64,000 nucleotides of DNA from UBA7662 sp036787895 (GTDB lineage: Bacteria > Bacteroidota > Bacteroidia > UBA7662): contig DAIQOK010000020.1 in the NCBI GenBank assembly GCA_036787895.1, positions 1-64,000 on the forward strand. Direction: 5' to 3'. The notes under the pieces are model-generated. The model saw nothing but the letters and a program-made list of their open reading frames with translations, made no database searches and was not told the origin of the DNA. How positions within the stretch are numbered: position 1 is the stretch's first letter; the number at the start of each line of letters is the position of its first letter. Of this stretch, positions 56,437 to 64,000 are shown one piece after another. Both the position numbers and the translations under genes were made by a program.

Positions 56437-59085
56437 GCGGATTAATTCTACCATTCCTTGTCGGTCAACAGCAATTTCACCTTCCAGGGTGCGGAAGTAG
56501 ATGCGAATGGTATATACATAGGTCCCACCTTCCAGTGGCTTACCGTCTTTATTATCTCCGGTCCAGAAGATGCCCGGGTCGGTAGTAGTGTACACGACTT
56601 TACCCCAACGATTGGCTACTACCAAATTAATTCGGTCAACAAATTTGAAGCCCGTTTGTGGCAACCACAAATCATTAATACCGTCGCCGTTCGGTGTAAA
56701 TACATTAGGGAGTTCGTAAAGTTTACAATTTTCAACACAGGCTTCGTTGCTAAAAGCACTCTCGTTCAACGCGGTATCAACTGCTGTCAGCACATAACAT
56801 CCGGCAATAGAGCTAATTAAATTCAAATGACTAAAACGCAATTCACCAGCGTCGGCCGGAATTGAGTCCAGCAAAACATATTCAGCCCTGCTGCCGTCTT
56901 TATAATAAATGCGCCAACGTAATAAGTCTAAGGCACAGTTACCCTCCTGGGTCCAGCTGATTTCATTGCGGAATAAATCACAGTTCCCATCGGCTGTAAT
57001 TTGAGGTGGACAAGGTGGTACGGTATCCTTTGGTGAAGCACATCTAATTTGACTATTATTGATGATGCTATCGGGTAAGCCAACTGTTGAAAAGGCTCCA
57101 CTGGTTGTTACATAATAACAGTATTCCACATTATTAATAAGACCAATATCCGAATAACCGGTATCAGAGGCAGGAACTGCTGCAATTTGAACGAAAGTAC
57201 CCGCGTCATTCCGAAAGATATAGACGCTATCGTTGGTCCAATTCACATTATAGTTCCAGCTTAAATTAAGTGTAGCATCCGTTTCACCGATACGAAGAAA
57301 TACGCTACTGGACGCTTTCACTTTACCAACTTTCTGGGGGCTGTTGGCAGCATAAAAATCAATTTCGTAGGTATAACCATTGGCTACCGTATTGACATTC
57401 AAGTCTATGAATGAAGTATCTGACCACAACGCCATAGCCGAATTATAATTTCGTGTTCCAATCAACGTCCGGTTAACTCCGCCGTTATTCACACCTGTAT
57501 TTCGATAAAACTCATAGCGGTACGGTGCTTCAAATTGTAATGTATCTAACTCCAATGGCGATTCCCATTCCAGTTCTATGCTACCATTGGTTGCATTGGT
57601 ATTCAGTACGTTTACCTTAGAAATCACCGGCAAATCACGCTTAACCTCTTCACAAACTTCCTCCGAAACCTTACTCTCAGCGCCACCCAGCGGGTCGTAA
57701 TTAAAGGGTGAGAAAAATGCAGTTACACGGTAACAATAGGTCTCGCCGGCTGCCAAACCTGCGCCTTGATTATCATCTATATAGGTGGTGTTGTTGAGGC
57801 CCATCAGTGTGTCGATTAGCACATAACCACTGCCGGCAGGCACACCTGTTTCACAACTGGCTTGGGCAAAAAGATTACTTCCTTGCCGTCGATATATTTT
57901 ATAGCCAATGGCTTGAGGACAAACAGAGGGATCGAAGTTGAGTATAATCCGACCACCCGCTGAGCTCGCAGTCAGATTTTGTGGCGCGGGTGCCAGTACC
58001 CGAATATTGAATGTTTCGTAGGCAACCAATCTGGGATTACCATTGTCTTCGGCACGAAAAGTTACCTGATAGGGCTCACGCCGGATATGGCTACAAGTGG
58101 TTTCCCAACGGAATTGGGCCGAAACAGTGATTGGATTCGATACCGGCTGGGGAAAAGTAGCAGGACTTACGGTGGTAAATCCGCGAGGAGGTGCAAACGG
58201 TCCGCCAACGGCTGTTAGGGTGACGGTATGAAAATCGGAATCTCGTGCCGTTACAGCAAATTGTAGTATTGAACCGGCAATAACACAGGTATCCCGAACA
58301 GCGTCAAACTTTGGCGGTCGATTGTTACAATTCCCAATATCTACCTGAAAGTCGCGCACCACGGAGCCAATGTTGACCCCATTCCGCCATTCCTGAATAA
58401 GTATGGCAAAATTGAAAATTCCCGCCGATCGCGGAACGTCCCAGACGAAGTCACCAGTAGCATCGATTCTCAAAAAAGGTGGAAAATCCGGAAAAGTATA
58501 ATTGGGAACAGGCAAGCCGTTTTCTCCGCGACAAGCCACCAGGCTGTAACTCAAACTGTCGCCATCCGGATCTGATGCTCCCGGATTATGAACAAATAAA
58601 CGGTTTACGCAGCCCTGGTCAATGGGTGGGAAACTCAAAATAGGCGAGTTATTGGGGCCTAAAAATGGATTGATGGTAATGAAAGTCTCTACATAAAAAG
58701 GCACATTGATAGATGCCCCTCCATTAATATTCTGTACGCCACCTACCCGATTAGGATCGAGCACCGAAATTTTATAGGTACCTGGCCCGGGGAAGGTATG
58801 GGTAGTGGTGTAATTATTTCTTAATATATCGTTACCCACAGAAACCGCACCTGGTGCATCACGTGGCACCGAATCACGACGTCCGCCATAATTCCAGTTT
58901 ACTTCGAGTACTGGCCTGTCGGCAGCATTAGAGCCCTTGGTATAAATAACCACCTTAACCTCATAGGTTAGACCACTTATGTGCCTGTAGGTTATTTCTC
59001 CCCCACGATTGTGTGTTGCCCTGGCCAAAGGGATGGCAAAAAGGGTGAACAGGAGGAGAAAAAGCAAACGACGGACAAACATCAT
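56434..59085 (-). CDS. Large surface protein with gliding-motility (T9SS type B) C-terminal domain
   Basis: 883 residues: signal peptide (MMFVRRLLFLLLFTLFAIPLARA), several immunoglobulin/fibronectin-like domains (for example ILNFDPSVCPQAIGYKIYR and IELEWESPLELDTLQ), and a C-terminal type B sorting domain recognised by LPNVFTPNGDGINDLW, NRWGKVVYTT and WTGDNKDGKPLEGGTYVY. Such proteins are exported by the type IX system and often serve as adhesins, with a PorP/SprF-type partner elsewhere in the genome. The opening ATHNRGGEITYRHISGLTYE is a common start of these large proteins. Ligand unknown. The stop codon overlaps the ribE promoter. Confidence 0.87.
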   Translation of the reverse strand: MMFVRRLLFLLLFTLFAIPLARATHNRGGEITYRHISGLTYEVKVVIYTKGSNAADRPVLEVNWNYGGRRDSVPRDAPGAVSVGNDILRNNYTTTHTFPGPGTYKISVLDPNRVGGVQNINGGASINVPFYVETFITINPFLGPNNSPILSFPPIDQGCVNRLFVHNPGASDPDGDSLSYSLVACRGENGLPVPNYTFPDFPPFLRIDATGDFVWDVPRSAGIFNFAILIQEWRNGVNIGSVVRDFQVDIGNCNNRPPKFDAVRDTCVIAGSILQFAVTARDSDFHTVTLTAVGGPFAPPRGFTTVSPATFPQPVSNPITVSAQFRWETTCSHIRREPYQVTFRAEDNGNPRLVAYETFNIRVLAPAPQNLTASSAGGRIILNFDPSVCPQAIGYKIYRRQGSNLFAQASCETGVPAGSGYVLIDTLMGLNNTTYIDDNQGAGLAAGETYCYRVTAFFSPFNYDPLGGAESKVSEEVCEEVKRDLPVISKVNVLNTNATNGSIELEWESPLELDTLQFEAPYRYEFYRNTGVNNGGVNRTLIGTRNYNSAMALWSDTSFIDLNVNTVANGYTYEIDFYAANSPQKVGKVKASSSVFLRIGETDATLNLSWNYNVNWTNDSVYIFRNDAGTFVQIAAVPASDTGYSDIGLINNVEYCYYVTTSGAFSTVGLPDSIINNSQIRCASPKDTVPPCPPQITADGNCDLFRNEISWTQEGNCALDLLRWRIYYKDGSRAEYVLLDSIPADAGELRFSHLNLISSIAGCYVLTAVDTALNESAFSNEACVENCKLYELPNVFTPNGDGINDLWLPQTGFKFVDRINLVVANRWGKVVYTTTDPGIFWTGDNKDGKPLEGGTYVYTIRIYFRTLEGEIAVDRQGMVELIR

Positions 59086-59140
59086 TAGGACAATGCTAAA
59101 CCGATACTTTTAGTGCGTCGGCCTTTAAAAATAACCATAA

Positions 59141-59173
59141 AAAAATCCGACTGTTCATAACAATCGGATTTTT
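59141..59173 (-). terminator. Intrinsic terminator of the sdh operon
   Basis: On the minus strand a 13-bp stem with one mismatch around a seven-base loop (59141-59153 with 59161-59173) and a following T-run; it lies 20 bases past the sdhB stop. Confidence 0.78.
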
Positions 59174-59192
59174 ACAAAGAATTGATAGAATT

Positions 59193-59957
59193 TTAACTTC
59201 CCGGAGAGAGCGTTGCACTCAGGTATTCGCGGTTGAGTCGTGCGATATTAGAGATACTGATACCCTTCGGACATTCTGCTTCACAGGCTCCTGTATTGGT
59301 GCAATTACCAAAACCCAGTTCATCCATTTTAGCCACCATTTTCAAGACACGGTCTTTACGTTCGGGCTGTCCCTGCGGTAAAAGAGCATACTGCGACACC
59401 TTGGCCGAAACAAACAACATGGCTGATGCATTTTTGCAAGCGGCAACGCATGCACCACAGCCGATACAGGCAGCGGCATTAAATGCTTCTTCGGCATTTT
59501 CTTTTGGAATAGGAACCGCGTTTCCATCAGGCGCATTACCGGTATTGACCGATACGTAACCACCTGCGGCCATAATTTCATCGAAAGCTGAACGATCAAC
59601 AGTCAAATCCTTGATAACCGGGAAAGGTTTCGCTCTCCAAGGCTCAATGGTAATGGTTTCGCCGTCGTTAAAGTGGCGCATATGCAGCTGGCAAGTGGTA
59701 GTAGCTGCTTGTGGACCATGTGCACGACCATTAATATACATACTACACATACCACAAATACCTTCACGACAATCATGATCGAATGCCACAGGGTCTTTGC
59801 CTTCCACGATTAGCTCTTCGTTGAGCACGTCGATCATCTCCAGGAAGGAAGCATGTGTTGATACTTCTTTTAGTTTGTAGGTCTCAAAATGACCTTTGTC
59901 GGCTTTGTTTTTCTGACGCCACACCTTAAGCGTGAGGCTGATATTGTCTTTGCTCAT
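59193..59957 (-). CDS. sdhB: Succinate dehydrogenase/fumarate reductase iron-sulfur subunit
   Basis: 254 residues. The [2Fe-2S] ferredoxin part has CREGICGMC and the later C in TTTCQLH; the [4Fe-4S] and [3Fe-4S] sites are CIGCGACVAACKN and CTNTGACEAECPKGI. The residue after the third cysteine of the second group and the loss of one canonical proline spacing are normal for the Bacteroidota B-type enzyme. It carries electrons from FAD in SdhA to menaquinone at SdhC. Its ATG shares one base with the sdhA stop (TAATG). Confidence 0.94.
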   Translation of the reverse strand: MSKDNISLTLKVWRQKNKADKGHFETYKLKEVSTHASFLEMIDVLNEELIVEGKDPVAFDHDCREGICGMCSMYINGRAHGPQAATTTCQLHMRHFNDGETITIEPWRAKPFPVIKDLTVDRSAFDEIMAAGGYVSVNTGNAPDGNAVPIPKENAEEAFNAAACIGCGACVAACKNASAMLFVSAKVSQYALLPQGQPERKDRVLKMVAKMDELGFGNCTNTGACEAECPKGISISNIARLNREYLSATLSPGS

Positions 59958-61894
59958 TACTTATAGCTCCTTTGCGTAAGTTTTACAGCTTCAAATTCGA
60001 GGTTTTCTTTGTGCAGGATAGGGTCGCCTGCCAATCCATTATATTCCCAGGCCGAAACGAAGGCGAAGTTTTCGTCATCGCGTTTGGCTTCACCTTCAGG
60101 CGTTTGGCTTTCCAGTCGGAAGTGGCCACCGCAAGACTCCTTACGAACCAGGGCATCTACCACCATCAACTCACCCAATTCGAGGAAATCAGCCACGCGA
60201 CCGGCTTTATCCAGTTCGGGATTATATTCGTTAATACTACCAGGTATCCGAACATCCGACCAAAACTCGTTGCGCAGTTCACGTATCATCTGACGGGCTT
60301 TGGTGAGGCCCTCCTCATTGCGCGCCATCCCGCAATATTCCCACATAATTTTACCCAAACGACGATGGAAACTTTCAACTGACTGCTTGCCCTTGATGTC
60401 CATCAGCTGTTGCTGACGATCGGCAACTGATTTTTCAGCAGCTTTAAAGGCCTCCGTTTCGGTTGATATTTTACCGGTACCAATTTCATCTGCCAGGTAA
60501 TCTCCTATGGTATAAGGCAATACAAAATAACCATCTGCTAAACCCTGCATGAGCGCCGAAGCACCCAGGCGGTTGGCGCCATGATCTGAGAAATTGGCTT
60601 CTCCGATGGCATATAGTCCGGGTACAGTGGTCATGAGATTATAATCTACCCATAAACCGCCCATGGTATAGTGAACCGCCGGATAAATTTTCATCGGGGT
60701 TTCATAGGGGTTATCACCGGTAATCTTCTCGTACATTTCGAAGAGGTTGCCATAGCGGGCACTGATTACATCTTTCCCCAAACGATTAATGGCATCGCGG
60801 AAATCGAGGAATACGGCCAAGCCGGTTGGCGCAACGCCGCGACCTTCATCGCAGGCTTCTTTCGCGGCACGTGAAGCCACATCGCGGGGTACAAGATTAC
60901 CAAAAGCCGGGTATTTGCGTTCGAGATAATAATCACGGTCGTTTTCGGCGATATCAGCTGCTTTTTTTCGGCCTTGCTGAATAGCTTCTGCATCAGCCTT
61001 GGTTTTAGGCACCCATACCCGGCCGTCGTTACGTAATGATTCCGACATCAGCGTAAGTTTCGACTGATACTCGCCCGACTGCGGTAAACAAGTTGGGTGA
61101 ATTTGTGTAAAACAAGGGTTACCGAATACAGCCCCCTGCTTATGGGCTTTCCAGGCAGCAGTAACATTGGAGCCCATAGCATTGGTGGAAAGATAAAATA
61201 CGTTACCGTATCCACCGCTTGCAATAACTACAGCATGTGCGCTGTGGCGTTCCAACTCGCCACTCACCAGATCGCGGGCGATGATGCCACGGGCTTTACC
61301 ATCAATCATCACCACTTCTACCATTTCGTGACGACTAAACATCTCCACCTGACCTTTTTCGATCTGACGGCTCAGTGCTGAATAGGCTCCTAATAAGAGT
61401 TGTTGACCGGTTTGACCGCGTGCATAGAACGTCCTTGACACTTGTGTACCCCCGAAAGAGCGATTATCAAGCAAACCTCCGTATTCACGGGCAAAAGGCA
61501 CACCTTGTGCCACACATTGGTCGATAATGCTACCGCTCACTTCAGCTAAACGATGAACGTTGGCTTCCCGGGCGCGATAATCACCACCTTTGATGGTGTC
61601 GTAGAACAAGCGATATACGCTATCACCGTCATTCTGGTAATTTTTCGCAGCATTAATACCGCCCTGAGCAGCGATAGAATGTGCTCTGCGAGGACTGTCC
61701 TGGAAACAAAATGCTTTGACTTTGTAGCCCAGTTCTGCCAGGGAGGCAGCCGCGGAGGCGCCGGCCAGACCGGTACCTACGACAATAATATCGATTTTGC
61801 GTTTGTTTGCCGGGCTAACCAAACGAACAGTGGAACGATACTTTGTCCATTTTTCGGCTAATGCTCCGGCAGGTATTTTGGCGTCTAGCTTCAT
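59957..61894 (-). CDS. sdhA: Succinate dehydrogenase/fumarate reductase flavoprotein subunit
   Basis: 645 residues. FAD-binding motif VVGTGLAGASAAASLAELG near 36-54, the histidyl-FAD linkage segment RRAHSIAAQGGINA, the substrate motif HPTCLPQSGE and the AIGEANFSDHGANRLGASALMQG segment are present, as is a C-terminal Cys-containing helical domain. It oxidises succinate to fumarate in the TCA cycle. The gene lies between sdhC (18 bases upstream) and sdhB (one-base overlap), forming the sdhCAB operon common in Bacteroidota. Confidence 0.96.
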   Translation of the reverse strand: MKLDAKIPAGALAEKWTKYRSTVRLVSPANKRKIDIIVVGTGLAGASAAASLAELGYKVKAFCFQDSPRRAHSIAAQGGINAAKNYQNDGDSVYRLFYDTIKGGDYRAREANVHRLAEVSGSIIDQCVAQGVPFAREYGGLLDNRSFGGTQVSRTFYARGQTGQQLLLGAYSALSRQIEKGQVEMFSRHEMVEVVMIDGKARGIIARDLVSGELERHSAHAVVIASGGYGNVFYLSTNAMGSNVTAAWKAHKQGAVFGNPCFTQIHPTCLPQSGEYQSKLTLMSESLRNDGRVWVPKTKADAEAIQQGRKKAADIAENDRDYYLERKYPAFGNLVPRDVASRAAKEACDEGRGVAPTGLAVFLDFRDAINRLGKDVISARYGNLFEMYEKITGDNPYETPMKIYPAVHYTMGGLWVDYNLMTTVPGLYAIGEANFSDHGANRLGASALMQGLADGYFVLPYTIGDYLADEIGTGKISTETEAFKAAEKSVADRQQQLMDIKGKQSVESFHRRLGKIMWEYCGMARNEEGLTKARQMIRELRNEFWSDVRIPGSINEYNPELDKAGRVADFLELGELMVVDALVRKESCGGHFRLESQTPEGEAKRDDENFAFVSAWEYNGLAGDPILHKENLEFEAVKLTQRSYK

Positions 61895-61912
61895 GCTGCG
61901 GTATTTATAACT

Positions 61913-62599
61913 TTAGGCATTTTGAAAGTACATCACAATCGGAATGAGTGCGAATAAGGCTGGGATAAGAATAGCATATACTGTCCCTACCCCTTGAATG
62001 GTCTTTTTGTATTTGTTGTAACCCAAGCCAAGGGTCTGGAAGGCACTTTGAAAGCCATGGAAAAGATGAAAACCTACCGCAACCATCATAACGACATAAA
62101 AGGCCACATACCATAACTCCTGGTAGGCGGTTGCGACAATTGGAAATACATCAGGAACCGTAAGATTGCCATAGGTAACCATGGCGATATCAGCGCCGGT
62201 TTTAAATTCATACCAAAAGCCTTTGAGATGAACGAGTAGGAAAACCAAAATTAAGGTGCCCAATATGCCCATATTCCGGCTCGACAGACTGCTCGTTGCT
62301 TCAGCAGCTTTGCCGGCATACGCTACGGGACGAGCGGCTTTATTCAAACGCCCCAGCCAAATAGAATAGATTATATGCAAGATGATGAATAGAAAATTCA
62401 GTTTACTAACAAGCTGTATTAGGGGATTGTTTCCCATAGTGTAGGCATAAATATTGAATGCCTCACCCCCATCTGGAATCAACAATTGCAGATTTCCAAT
62501 CAAGTGAATCACCAGAAATAAAATAAGAAAAATACCGGTAAGTGCCATCATCAGTTTGCGACCGATGGAAGATTTGAGCAGGGTTGTTAAATTATTCAT
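61913..62599 (-). CDS. sdhC: Succinate dehydrogenase cytochrome b subunit, B-type (five-helix)
   Basis: 228 residues from ATG 62599 (MNNLTTLLKSSIGRKLMMALTG). Five membrane helices are evident (about 18-38, 66-84, 105-125, 150-172 and 198-220) with histidines in VIHLIGN, ILHIIYS, LVHLKGFWY and GFHLFHGF for haem ligation, as in the di-haem B-type enzymes of Wolinella and Bacteroidota. It anchors SdhA/SdhB and reacts with menaquinone. A longer reading from 62674 is unlikely because it would add a poorly fitting N-terminus. A TATTTTTA -7-like box lies about 20 bases upstream of 62599. Confidence 0.9.
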   Translation of the reverse strand: MNNLTTLLKSSIGRKLMMALTGIFLILFLVIHLIGNLQLLIPDGGEAFNIYAYTMGNNPLIQLVSKLNFLFIILHIIYSIWLGRLNKAARPVAYAGKAAEATSSLSSRNMGILGTLILVFLLVHLKGFWYEFKTGADIAMVTYGNLTVPDVFPIVATAYQELWYVAFYVVMMVAVGFHLFHGFQSAFQTLGLGYNKYKKTIQGVGTVYAILIPALFALIPIVMYFQNA

Positions 62600-62657
62600 G
62601 CTTAAGCCTAGGTTAGACGGCTGTAAAAATACCATTGGGAAGACAAGAATTACAATA

Positions 62658-62692
62658 AAATGACCGCCAAACAAGTCGCTTGACGGTCATTT
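62658..62692 (-). terminator. Terminator hairpin of the outer-membrane protein gene
   Basis: On the minus strand AAATGACCG pairs with CGGTCATTT, extended by TCAA/TTTG, followed by a T-rich run. It lies between the stop of the beta-barrel gene and sdhC. Confidence 0.7.
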
Positions 62693-62716
62693 ATAATCTT
62701 TCTAAACAAGCATCGT

Positions 62717-64000
62717 TTAACGGCGCGGATTGATTCGTATATCCATACCCTTCCCTTCTCCTGTTTCGAACTTATTCAAGCGGTATTTGAAGGACAACAT
62801 GACATAGCGCCCTATGATGTTAGCCCGCCTTTCCTGCAAATAATTCAGTTCACTAATTCGCTGCACGCCTGTATTTTTATTGAGTAGATCAAAAACTTCC
62901 AAGCCAAGACTCCCTCTGCGTGCTTTGAGAATACTGTATTGCATCTCCCATTTTACCAATGGCACTAGCACTATTTCGTTAAAACTTTGCGCATTATAAC
63001 GGGTAACATCCATGCTTATACCGGTATTCCATCTTGAAGATGGTGTGAACCGAACTTCAGCAAAACCACCCACATTTGAATATCTATTATTGAGACTTGA
63101 CTGCACTGAGTAACGGGCATCGCTCAAGCTTAAGGTAGCCCCAACGGCTATATCCCACGGCTCCTTCTTTCTGTTTTCGATGGTTAAGCCATATTCTTGA
63201 CCATAATTCAGATTTACATTTTCAAGTCCGTTAATCAAATTGATGCCCCTGTTGTAGGTCTGGGTTGTCCTAATTCTGGTTGTGATACCAAGTTTTCGAA
63301 CAGGTGTACTGAATTCTGCTGAAAATCTACCGGTATAATCACTGGCTACATTTACCGGCAGTAGTTCCTGGCTCAAATCTGGATTTACCCTCCGCGACCA
63401 ATTAATCTTATCGGCAATAGCGGTGAGACTTCCATGCACAAAAAAGCTGGTGAAACTAAATTGGTCGAACAGAAAAAAAGACGAACTCAGGCTGTGGTGC
63501 TGTTCCGGCCGCAAATTAGTGTTACCTCGCATGACACTGAGCGGGTTTAAATTATTGTTGACAGGCAAAAGCTGATTAGCACCAGGCGCATTTACCCGAC
63601 TGAAGTAATTTATATTCAGACGTCGGCCGGTTCTAAATTCGTGCTCGAAATTAAAACGAGGCAGAAAAAAGACATAGGAAGCTGAGGTATCGACCAACTG
63701 AGGGCCAAGCTGACTTTGGGTAGCGAATTCCGCATAGCTCGACAAACTCCATTGCGTTTTTTTAGTACTTTTTCGAAATACCAGTCCTGGCCGGATATAT
63801 TGATATTGCCGTTCAAAATCGGGACTAAGCGAATCTATTTTTCCGGCATCTAAAAAACCCTGACTGCGAATCAGCTTCTCACGGGTCATCCCCGATTGCA
63901 GTGCCGGTTCGAGTAAATAACCACTTCTCAAATTATAGGTTGCGGAAGTTTGCACATGCTGCTGAAAAACCCTTGTCAGATTGTTCTGAAATTGATTCAA
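62717..64000 (-). CDS. Outer membrane beta-barrel protein, C-terminal part
   Basis: 427 residues to the window edge; the 5' end lies outside. Alternating amphipathic strands with turns rich in N, D, G and P (for example SLSSSFFLFDQFSFTSFFVHGSL and RWNTGISMDVTRYNAQSF) and the late segment LGLEVFDLLNKNTGVQR fit the C-terminal barrel of TonB-dependent receptor/OMP_b-brl_3-type proteins (SusC-like or CarboxypepD_reg-type barrels). The last strand is NPRR rather than the usual aromatic residue, unusual for a TonB receptor but seen in this branch. The plug, if any, is not in the window, so the transport substrate is unknown. Confidence 0.8.
   Translation of the reverse strand: MNQFQNNLTRVFQQHVQTSATYNLRSGYLLEPALQSGMTREKLIRSQGFLDAGKIDSLSPDFERQYQYIRPGLVFRKSTKKTQWSLSSYAEFATQSQLGPQLVDTSASYVFFLPRFNFEHEFRTGRRLNINYFSRVNAPGANQLLPVNNNLNPLSVMRGNTNLRPEQHHSLSSSFFLFDQFSFTSFFVHGSLTAIADKINWSRRVNPDLSQELLPVNVASDYTGRFSAEFSTPVRKLGITTRIRTTQTYNRGINLINGLENVNLNYGQEYGLTIENRKKEPWDIAVGATLSLSDARYSVQSSLNNRYSNVGGFAEVRFTPSSRWNTGISMDVTRYNAQSFNEIVLVPLVKWEMQYSILKARRGSLGLEVFDLLNKNTGVQRISELNYLQERRANIIGRYVMLSFKYRLNKFETGEGKGMDIRINPRR

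Noticed and set aside
55862..56500. Possible FMN riboswitch before ribE
   Set aside because: The promoter overlaps the upstream stop codon and predicts no leader, so there is no room for a riboswitch.

Overview
This window reads as an ordinary chromosomal stretch from a member of the Bacteroidota, probably a Saprospiria- or Chitinophagia-like free-living aerobe. The evidence is: five exported proteins ending in type IX secretion (T9SS) or gliding-type C-terminal signals; promoters of the Bacteroidota type (-7 box TAnnTTTG, -33 box TTG); few Shine-Dalgarno sites; Mpl, MtaB, GWxTD, OstA-like and WbqC family proteins; an RprX/RprY-like two-component pair; and a Bacteroidota-type succinate dehydrogenase. 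I see no prophage, insertion sequence, CRISPR array or rRNA.

Layout. 1-5.9 kb: end of rpmA, an acyl-CoA carboxylase beta subunit, a small HTH/membrane-protein pair behind a tandem 21-bp operator-like repeat, the signal recognition particle RNA, a small transaldolase, an SDR, XerD and AroQ. 5.9-9.9 kb: glycosyltransferase, lipid A-type acyltransferase and GWxTD protein on the minus strand, abutting WbqC on the plus strand. 10-13 kb: a T9SS protein, ssb, a zinc-ribbon protein and tRNA-His. 13-20.8 kb: AsnB/flippase/glycosyltransferase surface-polysaccharide cluster, OstA-like protein and bifunctional FtcD. 20.8-27 kb: PhoD-like phosphatase, DUF4442, YceI and MarR, an SBBP-repeat T9SS protein and a methionine gamma-lyase-type enzyme. 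27-31 kb: guaA, lipoprotein and RsmB-type methyltransferase. 31-33.6 kb: GmhB, a thioredoxin-fold protein and a cytochrome c/PHM-type copper monooxygenase with a T9SS tail. 33.6-39.5 kb: MtaB, exonuclease, Mpl, a cytochrome P460-like lipoprotein, an MBL hydrolase and a T9SS protein. 39.6-45.4 kb: two divergent sensor systems. 45.7-49.5 kb: alkaline phosphatase, two convergent Nudix enzymes, DUF4412 and an HDAC-family deacetylase. 49.6-55.2 kb: lipoprotein plus AbgT transporter, a YceI lipoprotein and a TPR hybrid kinase. 55-64 kb: DUF2461, riboflavin synthase, a giant gliding-type surface protein, sdhCAB and the end of an outer-membrane beta-barrel gene.

The most interesting signals are regulatory. 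The SRP RNA calibrates the distance from the -7 box to the transcription start. With that spacing gmhB, ribE, the exonuclease gene and the HDAC-family gene are each predicted to start transcription exactly on the first base of the start codon, and guaA within one base, so they look leaderless. A 13-bp terminator hairpin sits between yceI and marR and runs directly into the marR ATG. The tRNA-His has two U-U mismatches in the acceptor stem. The best biochemical lead is the thioredoxin plus cytochrome c/copper monooxygenase pair, in which every PHM-type copper ligand is recognisable. I found no clear-cut new defence or mobile system.
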